DNA of 64,000 bases from JAICIG01 sp035532215 (GCA_035532215.1 DATKRK010000359.1:18734-82733), one strand, 5' to 3'; positions 50,502-59,821 are shown, numbered from the stretch's first letter. The notes: generated by a model from the sequence alone, not told the origin. Numbers and translations: made by a program.

Positions 50502-51506
50502 ATGCCCGCCACGATTTACTACGACAAAGACGCCGACCTCTCGCTGCTCAAAGGCAACACCATCGCCATTCTGGGCTACGGCTCGCAAGGCCACGCCCAC
50601 GCCCAGAACCTGCGCGACAGCGGCTGCAAAGTGGTGGTCGGCCAGCGGCCCGGCAGCGCCAACTACGATCTGGCGGTGAGCCACGGCTTCAAACCCGTCT
50701 CGGCCGAGGAAGCGACCGAGCAGGGCGATCTGATCAACATGCTGCTGCCCGACGAAGTGCAGGGCGACGTCTATCGCCAGAGCGTGCTGCCGCACCTGAA
50801 GCCCGGCAACATCCTGATGTGCTCGCACGGGTTCAACATTCACTTCGGCCAGGTGGCGCCGCCCAAGGGAGTCGACGCGCTGTTGGTCGCCCCGAAAGGC
50901 CCGGGGCACCTGGTCCGGAGCGAGTTCGAGAAAGGGGGCGGCGTCCCCTGCTTGATCGCCTTGAGCGAAGGCGCCTCGGATGAAACGCGGCGGCTGGGCC
51001 TGGCCTATGCCAAGGGCATCGGCGGCACTCGCGGCGGCGTGATTGAAACGACCTTCGCCGAGGAGACCGAGACCGACTTGTTCGGCGAGCAGGTCGTGCT
51101 TTGCGGCGGCGTCAGTGCGCTGGTCAAGGCGGGCTTCGAGACGCTGGTCGAGGCCGGCTACCAGCCCGAGATGGCCTACTTCGAGTGCATGCACGAGTTG
51201 AAGCTGATCGTCGACCTGTTCTATCAAGGCGGCTTGAACTACATGCGTTACAGCGTGTCGAACACGGCCGAATACGGCGACTACACCCGCGGCCCGCGGA
51301 TCGTCACCGACCAGACCAAGGCCGAGATGAAGAAGATTCTCCATGAAATTCAAAGCGGCCAGTTCGCCCGCGATTGGATTTTGGAGAACAAGGCCAACGC
51401 CCCCGCGTTCAAAGCCACGCGGCGCCGCGAGCGCAGCCACCTGATCGAAGACGTCGGCCGCCGCTTGCGCCGGCTGATGAGCTGGATCAACGCCAAGGAA
51501 GTGTGA
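50502..51506 (+). CDS. ilvC: Ketol-acid reductoisomerase
   Basis: Second step of branched-chain amino acid synthesis. 334 aa, class I length. ILGYGSQGHAHAQNLRDSG is the NADPH loop, and LLVAPKGPGHLVRSEF and ETFAEETETDLFGEQVVLCGG are the metal and active-site regions. The C-terminal knotted helical domain is complete. It lies downstream of ilvN, separated by the GxxExxY unit, and six bases before the next small gene. Confidence 0.96.
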   Translation: MPATIYYDKDADLSLLKGNTIAILGYGSQGHAHAQNLRDSGCKVVVGQRPGSANYDLAVSHGFKPVSAEEATEQGDLINMLLPDEVQGDVYRQSVLPHLKPGNILMCSHGFNIHFGQVAPPKGVDALLVAPKGPGHLVRSEFEKGGGVPCLIALSEGASDETRRLGLAYAKGIGGTRGGVIETTFAEETETDLFGEQVVLCGGVSALVKAGFETLVEAGYQPEMAYFECMHELKLIVDLFYQGGLNYMRYSVSNTAEYGDYTRGPRIVTDQTKAEMKKILHEIQSGQFARDWILENKANAPAFKATRRRERSHLIEDVGRRLRRLMSWINAKEV

Positions 51507-51512
51507 GGAGCC

Positions 51513-51785
51513 ATGCCCAGCATCGAACCGACCACCCGCGAATTGCTGAACGAGTTGACGCCCGGCGACCGCATCGAGGTGGTCCACGAGTTGAAGGTCG
51601 GCCTGAAGACCTGGTCGACGACGACCGTCGGTACGGTCGAGCACGTCGGCCGCCGCCGGCACGGGCTGCACTTTCGCCGCAACATCGACGACAAGGTGTT
51701 TAGCGACGAAGTCAAGTTGCGGCTCGACGACGGCACGGCGACCACCGTGCGAATCGACGAGTTCACCGACGTGAAGAAGCTCTAA
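51513..51785 (+). CDS. Small protein of unknown function (90 aa)
   Basis: ATG at 51513, six bases after ilvC, with GAGGAG upstream. It is predicted as mostly beta strands (PGDRIEVVHELKVGLKTWSTTTVGTVEHVGRR), an SH3/KOW-like pattern. No signal or membrane segment. Probably co-transcribed with ilvC; function unknown. Confidence 0.75.
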   Translation: MPSIEPTTRELLNELTPGDRIEVVHELKVGLKTWSTTTVGTVEHVGRRRHGLHFRRNIDDKVFSDEVKLRLDDGTATTVRIDEFTDVKKL

Positions 51786-51790
51786 GTGTC

Positions 51791-51898
51791 CCCTCTCCCT
51801 TCGGGAGAGGGTTAGGGTGAGGGCAGGCCGGGCGTTGAATTGAGGTAGAATACTGTTGCAGTTCTCCCTCACCCCGGCCCTCTCCCAAGGGGAGAGGG
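51791..51898. repeat. Nested inverted repeats after the ilvC operon
   Basis: CCCTCTCCCTTCGGGAGAGG (51791-51810) forms a hairpin by itself. With TTAGGGTGAGGG it is inverted at 51866-51898, giving a larger dyad. Probable transcription end. Confidence 0.65.
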
Positions 51899-51941
51899 AG
51901 AGTCAATCAATTCTCTCTCCCAAATCGAGAGGGAGCATGCC

Positions 51942-52823
51942 ATGACCGAACCCGTCGCCAAGCCCGCTTTGCCGCTGTTCGGCAATCATTCGCGCTCGTT
52001 TGCCGAAAACAAGTTCGTCTACCCGGTGCTCAGCCGGCGCTCGGGCGGCATTTCAATCGGCGTGAACCTGAACCCCGACAAGGTTTGCAATTTTGATTGC
52101 ATCTATTGCCAGGTCGATCGGGTACGGCAGAGCGAGACGCGATTCGTGGCCGTCGAGCAATTGCTAGCGGAGTTGGATCAGATGCTCTCGCTCGTGACGA
52201 GCGGCGAATTATTCCGCGACGAAAAATTCTCCGCCGTACCGCCGGCGCTGCGGCGGCTGAACGATATCGCCTTTTCGGGCGACGGCGAGCCGACGACCTA
52301 TCGCAATTTCGACGAGATCATCGCCGCCTGCGCCGAATTGAAGCGCAAGCACGGGCTCGACGACGTCAAAATGGTGCTGATCACCAACGCCAGCATGTTC
52401 CACCGCCCGGCGGTCGAACGAGGGCTGGCGATTCTCGACGCGAACCAGGGCGAAATCTGGGCCAAGCTCGAAGCGGGCACGGAAGCCTATTTCAAGCTCA
52501 TCGAGCGAACCCCGATTCCCTTCCGGAAAATCCTCGACAACATCACCGCCGCGGCCCAAGCGCGGCCGCTCGTGATTCAGTCGCTGTTCATGCACGTTCA
52601 CGGCGAGCCGCCTTCGGCCGAGGAGCTCGACGCCTTCTGCGACCGGCTGAATGAAATCGTTGCGGCCGGCGGCGCGATCAAGCTAGTGCAAGTCTACACT
52701 GTCGCCCGGCAGCCCGCCGAAAGCTATGTCGCGCCCTTGGCCAACGCCGAAGTCGACGCGATCGTCGAGCGGGTGCGGCGACGCACGGGTCTGGCCGCGA
52801 AGGCGTTTTACGGCGTCGCGTGA
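51942..52823 (+). CDS. Radical SAM protein
   Basis: 293 aa. CNFDCIYC (Cys49, Cys53, Cys56) binds the 4Fe-4S cluster. GVNLNPDKVCNFDCIYCQVD and FSGDGEPTTYRNFDEII (SAM-binding GDGEPT) place it in the uncharacterised branch close to wyosine-type and other small radical SAM proteins. No C-terminal auxiliary-cluster Cys is apparent. Substrate unknown. Single gene, convergent with the Fur-family gene. Confidence 0.88.
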   Translation: MTEPVAKPALPLFGNHSRSFAENKFVYPVLSRRSGGISIGVNLNPDKVCNFDCIYCQVDRVRQSETRFVAVEQLLAELDQMLSLVTSGELFRDEKFSAVPPALRRLNDIAFSGDGEPTTYRNFDEIIAACAELKRKHGLDDVKMVLITNASMFHRPAVERGLAILDANQGEIWAKLEAGTEAYFKLIERTPIPFRKILDNITAAAQARPLVIQSLFMHVHGEPPSAEELDAFCDRLNEIVAAGGAIKLVQVYTVARQPAESYVAPLANAEVDAIVERVRRRTGLAAKAFYGVA

Positions 52824-52871
52824 GATAAGGTTGAGATACTCTGCCTGATTGAGATTGAGACGTGCATTGGT

Positions 52872-52924
52872 TGTGGGGCGGCCTTCCAGGCCGTCAATGG
52901 GCGGCGGCCTAGAAGGCCGCCCCA
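52872..52924. repeat. Hairpin repeat (GTGGGGCGGCC family)
   Basis: GTGGGGCGGCCTTCCAGGCC (52872-52891, arm to 52894) pairs with 52902-52924. It lies between convergent genes and so is a possible bidirectional terminator. Confidence 0.75.
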
Positions 52925-52976
52925 CGTTGAGCAACGCCGATTGCAAGGTCTTCCGACGTCCGAATTCCGAGCGGCC

Positions 52977-53420
52977 TCAGACGCAGCGTTCGCACCGCCC
53001 TTTGAGTAGCACTTCGGTCAGCTCGCCGATCACCGATCGCTTGCTGCCGGGCGAAGGCGAGATGTCGACGTTGATGTCGGCCAGGCAGGAGACTTCGCCG
53101 CAATCGACGCAGACGAAGTGCGGGTGCTGGGCGGCGTGATCGCGCCCGGCGCGGCGAGTTTCGAATCGCCAAAGGTGGTCGCCCAATTCGGTGCGCGAGA
53201 CCAGCCCGGCGTCGGTCAGGTCGATCAGGTTGCGGTAGATTGTGGCCCGGTCGAAGCCTTGCGGCGCGAGCGCGTCGGCCAGCTCGGCATGGCTCAAAGG
53301 GCTGGGCGAGGCGTCGAGGCGCTCCAACACGGCGATTCGCGCCAGCGTGCTGCGCAATCCGGCGCCGCGCAGGCGGTTGCGAAGTTCGTCGCGATCGGCG
53401 GTCGGGGCGGGTTTCTTCAT
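52977..53420 (-). CDS. Fur-family transcriptional regulator
   Basis: Start at 53420 (MKKPAPTADRDELRNRLR), 147 aa. The winged helix spans ~15-80 with recognition helix DRATIYRNLIDL. HPHFVCVDCGEV (His99, His101, Cys104, Cys107) and CERC (143/146) give the metal sites. The two-CxxC structural zinc site is shared by Fur, Zur and PerR, so the sensed metal is undecided. It could be the regulator of the hemP operator 50 kb away. Confidence 0.88.
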   Translation of the reverse strand: MKKPAPTADRDELRNRLRGAGLRSTLARIAVLERLDASPSPLSHAELADALAPQGFDRATIYRNLIDLTDAGLVSRTELGDHLWRFETRRAGRDHAAQHPHFVCVDCGEVSCLADINVDISPSPGSKRSVIGELTEVLLKGRCERCV

Positions 53421-53648
53421 GAACAGACGCGTCTTCGTCGGGTGCGCGCGCGGCCCGAGGCTTGAGGAACACGAGAGCCGGCGACGTGCTCTTCGCTTAC
53501 GAGTCGGAAGACGCCGCCTGCTTTCTGCGCCAGAAGAGCATCGTACCACAACGGAGCCGCCCAAGGGCCATTTTTTCGGGCAAATCCGTAGGGTGGGGCG
53601 CAGCCCCACGCGCGTTTTTACGCCATCGTTTGCGAAGGCGAAATGCTC

Positions 53649-53703
53649 GTAGAAGCGGCATCCTGCCGCTTTCCGGGCAACGCGGCAAGGAAGCCGCGTC
53701 TAC
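53649..53703. repeat. REP-like hairpin (GTAGAAGCGGCATCC family), copy 3
   Basis: Arms 53649-53669 and 53682-53703 pair imperfectly. The right foot CTAC contains the stop codon of the minus-strand DUF1501 gene (53702-53700). The rest of the 53421-53699 spacer holds a small GTAGGGTGGGGC hairpin near 53587. Confidence 0.8.
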
Positions 53704-54959
53704 AAGAACTGCTCGATCGGCCGGCCTGCGCTGAACTTGATCGGCCGGCCGACGGGGGCCAGTTCTTCATGGGCAGGGTCGATCCCCAAAACCGACAACA
53801 CCGTGGCATGAACGTCGGCCACTTGCTGCGGAGATTCGACTTTTCGGCCCCCTTCTGGATCGGAGGCGCCGACGACGATTCCGCCGCGGATGCCGCCGCC
53901 CGCCAGCAGCATCGTGAAACCGTGCGGCCAGTGGTCGCGGCCGCCCAGGCGGTTGATCTGCGGCGTGCGGCCGAATTCGCCGCCGCAGAGCACGATCGTC
54001 CTATGGAGCAGATCGCGCGAGCGCAAGTCTTCGAGCAACGCGGCCAGCGCGGCGTCGAGCGTTTTGGCCAGCTCGCGGTGCCCTTCGTGATTGTTGGCAT
54101 GGGTGTCCCAGCCGCCCAGCGCGACCTCGACCGAGCGCACGCCGACTTCGGTCAGCCGCCGCGCCGCCAGGCAGCCGCGGCCGAACGGCGTATCGCCGTA
54201 AGCCTGTTGCAGTTCCAAGGGTTCGCGGTCGATCTCGAAGGCCGCGAGTTGTTCGGAACTCATCATCTTGCGCGCCGATTCGATCGTCGCCCGGTGTAGC
54301 GTGGCCTGGACCTGCCGCGAGCGGCCGCGGTTGAAGGCTTGTTCGACGATCGCCAGATCCTTGAGCCGCTGCTCGAATCGCGCGTCGGAAACGCGAGCGG
54401 TGACGTCGGGCGTTTTGGTCGCCGGATCGTCGCACTTGAAAGCGTCGTACTGCTTGCCGAGCATGCCGCCCACGCTCGGCCATTGTTGCGGCAGAATGGA
54501 AATATGCCGGGGAATTTCCGTCGCGCCGACGGGCAATTGATGGCAGCAGATGGCGCCGATCGAGGGATGAATCACCGTCGGATCCGGCCGGTAACCGGTC
54601 TTCACCAGGTACGTGCCGCGCTCGTGATCGCCCTCCTTGCTGACCACCGATCGCACCAAGGCCACGTGCGGCATCTGCTCGGCCATGCGCTCGTAGCCCG
54701 CGGCCAACTGCACGCCTTTGACCGCCGTGGCAATCGCCTGCGTGCCGCCGGCGATCGACTTGCCGGGCTGCGGATCGAACGTTTCCAATTGGCTTGGGCC
54801 GCCAGCCAGCCACAGAAAGATCAGCGATTGCGCCGGTTCGCGTCCCGGCGTCCGCTCCGCCTGATCGGCCAACAGATGCGCCACCGGCGTAAGCCACGAA
54901 ACGCCGCCGACCGCGGCCAGCCATTGCAGCAGGCCGCGGCGGCTCAAGTTGTGTGCCAT
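53700..54959 (-). CDS. DUF1501 protein, Tat-exported
   Basis: Start given at 54959 (MAHNLSRRGLLQWLAAVGG, a Tat signal with SRRGLL). The frame is open to an ATG at 55082 that overlaps the DUF1549 stop, so a longer N-terminus is possible; that part crosses a repeat. The core has FLWLAGGPSQLETFDPQPG, GGWDTHANN and GGEFGRTPQINRLGGRDHW, DUF1501 features related to the alkaline phosphatase/sulfatase fold. Usually paired with DUF1549 proteins, as here. Confidence 0.88.
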   Translation of the reverse strand: MAHNLSRRGLLQWLAAVGGVSWLTPVAHLLADQAERTPGREPAQSLIFLWLAGGPSQLETFDPQPGKSIAGGTQAIATAVKGVQLAAGYERMAEQMPHVALVRSVVSKEGDHERGTYLVKTGYRPDPTVIHPSIGAICCHQLPVGATEIPRHISILPQQWPSVGGMLGKQYDAFKCDDPATKTPDVTARVSDARFEQRLKDLAIVEQAFNRGRSRQVQATLHRATIESARKMMSSEQLAAFEIDREPLELQQAYGDTPFGRGCLAARRLTEVGVRSVEVALGGWDTHANNHEGHRELAKTLDAALAALLEDLRSRDLLHRTIVLCGGEFGRTPQINRLGGRDHWPHGFTMLLAGGGIRGGIVVGASDPEGGRKVESPQQVADVHATVLSVLGIDPAHEELAPVGRPIKFSAGRPIEQFL

Positions 54960-55002
54960 GCCTTCGTCGGCATTAGCCGGCGCAGGCATGCGCGCCGCGT
55001 CA

Positions 55003-55041
55003 GCATGCTTACCCGCTTGCTTCGCAATCGGGAAAGCATGC
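55003..55041. repeat. Hairpin repeat at the 5' end of the DUF1501 gene
   Basis: GCATGCTTACCCG (55003-55015) pairs with CGGGAAAGCATGC (55029-55041), one mismatch, loop 13. It lies between the DUF1549 stop and the Tat start. Confidence 0.6.
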
Positions 55042-55069
55042 CACCCTCGCCTTCCGCCTTCCGACGTTC

Positions 55070-56740
55070 CTAGTGGTTCCATGAGAATTCCGTCGAGTTG
55101 AGCAAGGTCCAGACCAGGTCTTCCACGCGCTGGCGGCGGCTGCGCTGGTCGCTGCGATCGGCCAGCTTTTGCGAAAAGTAAGCGGCTTCGGCGGGCGACG
55201 GGCGACGCGTGAGCACCGCCAAATAAGCGGTCTCGATCACCCGCTCGTCGCGGGGCGCCAGCGCGGCGATCTGCGTCGCCGCATTGCCGATGATGCTATC
55301 CGATGTTTTCTCGGTGACCTGTTTGCCGTTCATCATCAACAGCCGTTGCGGAATCGTGCCGCCCTGCGGGGCGAATTCGTCGTCGCCGTCGTCGCCGTAG
55401 CGCTTGATGAAGTCGCTCTGCTCGGTCGCCCGTGCGATGCGAATGACGATGTGCGAATCGTAGTCGATCGTCTTGAGCGAGGCCGATTGAAGCAAACCGC
55501 CGACCACCTGCTCGGGCCGCAATCGCGTCAGCGGAAACACGGCCCACTGGGCCGCGAGCAATTCGCCCGCCGCCGGCGAAACCTCGTCGGCCGAATTCAC
55601 GCGGCTGTCGCGAGTAAACGCGTCGCTCAGCGCAATGACTTGGATCAGCCGCCGCAGCTCGTAGCCGTGCGCCACGAAGTCTTTGGCCAGCACGTCCAAG
55701 GCCGGCGGCAAACGCTCATCGGCGTGGACGTCGTCGATCGGCTCGACCAGCGGGCGGCCGAACACGAGCGCCCAGATGCGATTGGCGATCGCCCGGCCGA
55801 AGGCCTTGTTTTGCGGGTGCGTCGCCCAGTCGGCCAATTGCTTCCGCAAAGCCCCCGAGTGCGGCAGCAAGTCGCTTTGATAAGGGACGCGCGGCTCGAT
55901 GGTTTCCAGCTTGCCCGTCACGCGGTTCTCGATTTGGTATTCGCCTTCGCGATCTCGAATGCCGGTAAAACCGTGTTTCGTTTGGCCGAAGAAGGCGGCC
56001 AGACCTTGAAAATCGGCCTGCTTCCAAGATTCGAACGGGTGATCGTGGCACTCAGCGCAATCGAGGCGAATGCCCAGAAAGGCTCGCGACACGCGAGCGG
56101 CCAGCGCACTGGCATCGGGTCCCTTTTTCTTATCGGGCTCGATCGTGACCGTGATGAAATTCGTCGCCGGCCGATCAGTCCACAGCCCGCTTTCGGTTAT
56201 CAGTTCCTCGACGAGTTCGTTATAGGGGCGATTCTCCGCCAGTTGATCGGCCAACCAGGCGACGAAGCGGCGGCGGCGAAACAAGACGAACGGCCCATCC
56301 TCCACGCCGACGTAAGCCCGCGCCAACCGCTCGGCCAGATAGTCGTGATGACGCCGGTCGGTCAGCAAGGCGCCGAGCCAGTCGTTCAAGCGACGCTCGG
56401 CCGGCAGCGACTCGAACCAGCGGATTTCCTCCAGCGAAGGAATCGTGCCGGCCAGCGCCAACGACAGTCGCCGGGCGATGGTCAGATCGTCGGCCCGCTC
56501 GGCCGCCTGCGCGCTGCCGGAAACCGATTGCGCATCGGCGAAGGCCGCATTCAACCGCGCGACCGCCGCCTGCAGTTCGGCCGGCGGCTGATCGAAGGTG
56601 CGCAATTGCCGCTCGCCGGGGGATTTAGGCGCAGGCGTGATGTTCGCGGCCAGAGCAGCCAGCCCGGCGGCACAGAGGCCCAAAAACAGTAGATTACGCG
56701 CCCACACGATCCCAGGCTCCTTGCAGCAGGTTGGATTCAA
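55070..56740 (-). CDS. DUF1549/DUF1553 protein (planctomycete surface cytochrome-like)
   Basis: 556 aa. N-terminal anchor WARNLLFLGLCAAGLAALAANI. DUF1549 core ARRLSLALAGTIPSLEEIRWF and RLDCAECHDHPFE, which carries CxxCH, a c-type heme attachment pattern. The DUF1553 part (QNKAFGRAIANRIWALVFGRPLVEP) ends with LTRRPSPAEAAYFSQKL. It is translated upstream of DUF1501. The pair is typical of planctomycetes; function unknown, perhaps sulfated-polysaccharide processing. Confidence 0.9.
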   Translation of the reverse strand: MNPTCCKEPGIVWARNLLFLGLCAAGLAALAANITPAPKSPGERQLRTFDQPPAELQAAVARLNAAFADAQSVSGSAQAAERADDLTIARRLSLALAGTIPSLEEIRWFESLPAERRLNDWLGALLTDRRHHDYLAERLARAYVGVEDGPFVLFRRRRFVAWLADQLAENRPYNELVEELITESGLWTDRPATNFITVTIEPDKKKGPDASALAARVSRAFLGIRLDCAECHDHPFESWKQADFQGLAAFFGQTKHGFTGIRDREGEYQIENRVTGKLETIEPRVPYQSDLLPHSGALRKQLADWATHPQNKAFGRAIANRIWALVFGRPLVEPIDDVHADERLPPALDVLAKDFVAHGYELRRLIQVIALSDAFTRDSRVNSADEVSPAAGELLAAQWAVFPLTRLRPEQVVGGLLQSASLKTIDYDSHIVIRIARATEQSDFIKRYGDDGDDEFAPQGGTIPQRLLMMNGKQVTEKTSDSIIGNAATQIAALAPRDERVIETAYLAVLTRRPSPAEAAYFSQKLADRSDQRSRRQRVEDLVWTLLNSTEFSWNH

Positions 56741-56802
56741 CCCGTTCCGTCAGTATTACCCGCGATGGGGGCCAAAGTCTTCAAAAAATCGAATTCCTAG
56801 CA

Positions 56803-56859
56803 TGGAGGCCCGGGCGCCCCAGCCCGAAACATGGAGGGCCGGGCGCCCCTGCCCGGCGC
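56803..56859. repeat. GGAG-type repeat, two tandem units
   Basis: ATGGAGGGCCGGGCGCCCCT (56831-56850) and a shorter relative at 56803-56826 lie head to tail. Each has a GGGCGCCC centre. Confidence 0.7.
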
Positions 56860-57004
56860 ACTTAACATCGAGCAAGTCCTCCTCGGCAAAAAAATCTCGA
56901 CACCACGGGGCTGGCTGCGGGGTATTTCGTGATAGAGACTGAATTCTTGATGTGAGGCGCAGCAAGCGAAATCGCCGACCGTGCCGCTTGAGGAATCCGT
57001 TCGC

Positions 57005-58228
57005 ATGTCGCAGGCCGCGTTACCGCCGTTGACGTCCGTCGCCGAGGTCGAAATTTTCGACGCGGAACTGTGCCACGCTCGCCAGCGGCCTGCGGAGGAA
57101 CCGGCGGCCGGGGAAGCGCCGCGCGTCGTCGGCAAGCGCAGCCGATTGCGGCGGCTCGGCGATGCAATCGGCTCGGCCGCGGAATGGATGTTTGGCGCCG
57201 CTTCGCTGGTGCTGGCGCTGTCGTTTCTGGCCGCGTATCCGGTGTTGCAGATGCTGAGTCTCGGCTATCTGCTCGAAGCCAGCGGCCGCGTCGCGCGCTC
57301 CGGCCGGCTGCGCGACGGCTTTATCGGGGTGCGCAAGGCCGCGCGCGTCGGCGGCATCTTTTTTGGCGTTTGGCTGATGCTGCTGCCGCTGAGGTTCGCG
57401 TCGCTGATGGCCTCCTCGGCGCGATTGATCGAACCGAACAGCCCTGCCGACCGCGGCTGGTCGCTGGCGCTGGCCGTGCTCACGGCGGTCGTCACGGTTC
57501 ACATCCTGGGCGCCTGTTGGCGAGGGGGCAAGCTGCGGCAATTCCTCTGGCCCGCTCCCCTTCGTCTGCTGAAACAGTTGCGCGAGCGCGACGCCTACGC
57601 GCGGGCCCGCGATGCCGTTTGCGATTTCGTCATCGGCTTGCGGCTGCCTTATTATTTCTGGCTCGGCCTCCGCGGGTTCGCGGGCGGCCTGATCTGGCTC
57701 TTTCTGCCGATTTCGCTTTTGGCCGCTGGGCAGAAAGCGCCCGTGCTCGGCTTTCTCGGCGGGTTCGCGCTCGTCGTCGTACTGGTCTATCTGCCGTTCG
57801 TGCAAACCCGTTTCGCCGCCGAGAACCGCTTTCGCGCGATGTTCGAGGTCCGGGCCGTGCGCGGGTGGTTTCGCCGCGCGCCGCTCGCGTTTCTGGTCGC
57901 GCTCGTCGTCACGCTCTTGTTTGCTTTGCCGCTGTATCTACTCAAGATCGAGATCATTCCGCGCGAGGCGGCCTGGCTGCCGAGCCTGGCGTTCGTGCTG
58001 TTCATCTATCCGACGCGCCTGCTCACCGGCTGGGCCTGCGGCTATGCCAACCGCCGCGAGAATAACCGCAACTGGTTTTTGCGGCAGCTCGCCCGGTTCG
58101 GAATGCTGCCCGTGGCGGCGATCTACGTGTTGATCATTTACTTCACGCAATTCACTTCCTGGCACGGCGTTGCCAGTCTTTACGAGCAGCACGCATTTCT
58201 TGTCCCGGTCCCGTTTCTGAGGCTCTGA
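57005..58228 (+). CDS. Polytopic membrane protein of unknown function
   Basis: ATG at 57005 with TTGAGGAA upstream, preferred over GTG 56981; 407 aa. A cytosolic N-terminus of ~60 residues is followed by about eight hydrophobic helices (AASLVLALSFLAAYPVLQML; GIFFGVWLMLLPLRFASLMA; FLVALVVTLLFALPLYLL). LSLGYLLEASGRVARSGRLRDG and ACGYANRRENNRNW are conserved-looking loops. No transporter family is recognised. It resembles uncharacterised planctomycete proteins. Confidence 0.82.
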   Translation: MSQAALPPLTSVAEVEIFDAELCHARQRPAEEPAAGEAPRVVGKRSRLRRLGDAIGSAAEWMFGAASLVLALSFLAAYPVLQMLSLGYLLEASGRVARSGRLRDGFIGVRKAARVGGIFFGVWLMLLPLRFASLMASSARLIEPNSPADRGWSLALAVLTAVVTVHILGACWRGGKLRQFLWPAPLRLLKQLRERDAYARARDAVCDFVIGLRLPYYFWLGLRGFAGGLIWLFLPISLLAAGQKAPVLGFLGGFALVVVLVYLPFVQTRFAAENRFRAMFEVRAVRGWFRRAPLAFLVALVVTLLFALPLYLLKIEIIPREAAWLPSLAFVLFIYPTRLLTGWACGYANRRENNRNWFLRQLARFGMLPVAAIYVLIIYFTQFTSWHGVASLYEQHAFLVPVPFLRL

Positions 58229-58380
58229 GGGGAAAGTCGGAATTCGGAGGTCGGAAGTCGGAACGCCAGCGGGGGCCGACTTCCGATCTCGCCCGACCTT
58301 GTCCTGGCGGCCCGCTTTCCGTTTGGCTACACTGAATTTCGGAACAGAAACCCCGCCCGTCTTGCAATTCCGGTGTAGCC

Positions 58381-59805
58381 GTGCCGCGACGCAATCTTTA
58401 TTTGCTGCTGGCGATCGCCTTCGTGTCGCTGGTCTGCTATCAGAAGGCCGAAAGCTCGTACCGCAGCCGTTACGGCCGGATGACCGATACGATCGTGCGG
58501 GTGATGCAGCAGATCGACGAGAACTACGTCGAAGAGGTCGACGATCGAAAGTTATTCGAAGGCGCCTTGAACGGCATCGTCAGCCAGCTCAACGACCCCT
58601 ATTCGGCCTACGAGCCGCCGCAACAAGCGGCCGAGTTCCGGCAGCATTTGGATCAAAAATTCGGCGGCATCGGCATCCAGGTGTCGCTCGACGAGCAGAG
58701 CAAGCGGCTGACCGTCCTGAGCCCGATGATCGGCACGCCGGCCTACGAAACGGGGATTCTGGCGGGAGACACGATCTTGGAAATCGACGGCCAGGATACG
58801 GCCGGCTTCAATACCGACGACGCGTTGCGGCTGCTGCGCGGCGACCCCGGAGAGGCGGTCCGCTTGAAGGTGCTGCACGCGGGCGAAAAAGTCCCGGTCG
58901 AGATCGAACTGACTCGGGCCGTGATTAACGTGCCGAGCGTCCTGGGAGACACTCGCGATGCGGAAGGACGCTGGCGATTCGTGCTCCAATCGCATCCCGA
59001 GATCGGCTACGTGCGGATCACCACCTTCGGCGACCAAACGCTGGGCGAAATGGAACAGGCGCTGGAGCGGCTTTCCCAGCGTCACGTCAAAGCCTTGATT
59101 CTGGATCTGCGCGGCAACGCCGGCGGCTTTCTCAAGACGGCCGTGGCAACCTGTGATCTCTTCGTTCGCGAGGGCCAGATCGTCAGCACGCGCGGTCGCC
59201 GGAAACGGCCCGACCGCAGCAACTTTCTTGCTGCCGATAAGGCGGGGGATCGATACACGCAGCGGGAAGACTTTCAGGCCTCGGGCAAGGCGCGTTACAC
59301 GCAGTGGCCCATGGTCGTGCTGGTCGATCATCAAACGGCGAGCGCCAGCGAGATTGTTTCCGCCTGCTTGCAAGATCATGGGTTGGCGGTCGTGGTCGGC
59401 GAGCGGACGTGGGGCAAAGGCACGGTGCAGAACGTGATTCCCTTGGAAAACGGCAAGAGCCAGCTCAAGCTGACCGTGGCCACCTATTGGCGGCCGAGCG
59501 GCAAGAACATTCATCGCCTGCACGACGCCAAGGAGACCGACGATTGGGGCGTGCGCCCCGATCCAGGCTTCGAAGTCAAGCTTACGCCCGAGCAGTTGCG
59601 GCGCATCGTCGAAGAACGACACCAGCGAGATGTGATCAAGCCGCAAAACGGCAAGCCTGCAGGGGCCAAGGCCGTTGAGCTGCACCCGACGGCTGAACGC
59701 GATCCGCCTGCTGCGGATCCTTATGACCCGCAACTCGACAAAGCCGTCGAATACCTGAACACCAAGTTGGCCGAGCCCAAAGTTGCCGCCGGTTCGGTAA
59801 ACTAG
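58381..59805 (+). CDS. S41-family C-terminal processing peptidase
   Basis: 474 aa from GTG 58381. Signal/anchor helix 5-20. The N-terminal helical part (MTDTIVRVMQQIDENYVEEV) is followed by PDZ (GGIGIQVSLDEQSKRLTV...PAYETGILAGDTIL) and the protease core. Ser321 in ASASEIVS and Lys346 in WGKGTVQ form the catalytic dyad, 25 residues apart as in Tsp. It acts in periplasmic protein turnover or maturation. The stop lies inside a 14-bp tandem duplication. Confidence 0.92.
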   Translation: MPRRNLYLLLAIAFVSLVCYQKAESSYRSRYGRMTDTIVRVMQQIDENYVEEVDDRKLFEGALNGIVSQLNDPYSAYEPPQQAAEFRQHLDQKFGGIGIQVSLDEQSKRLTVLSPMIGTPAYETGILAGDTILEIDGQDTAGFNTDDALRLLRGDPGEAVRLKVLHAGEKVPVEIELTRAVINVPSVLGDTRDAEGRWRFVLQSHPEIGYVRITTFGDQTLGEMEQALERLSQRHVKALILDLRGNAGGFLKTAVATCDLFVREGQIVSTRGRRKRPDRSNFLAADKAGDRYTQREDFQASGKARYTQWPMVVLVDHQTASASEIVSACLQDHGLAVVVGERTWGKGTVQNVIPLENGKSQLKLTVATYWRPSGKNIHRLHDAKETDDWGVRPDPGFEVKLTPEQLRRIVEERHQRDVIKPQNGKPAGAKAVELHPTAERDPPAADPYDPQLDKAVEYLNTKLAEPKVAAGSVN

Positions 59806-59821
59806 GCTCGGTAAACTAGGC
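59794..59821 (+). repeat. 14-bp tandem duplication across the S41 peptidase stop codon
   Basis: TCGGTAAACTAGGC is present at 59794-59807 and again at 59808-59821, duplicating the stop codon region. It has no effect on the protein. Confidence 0.85.
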
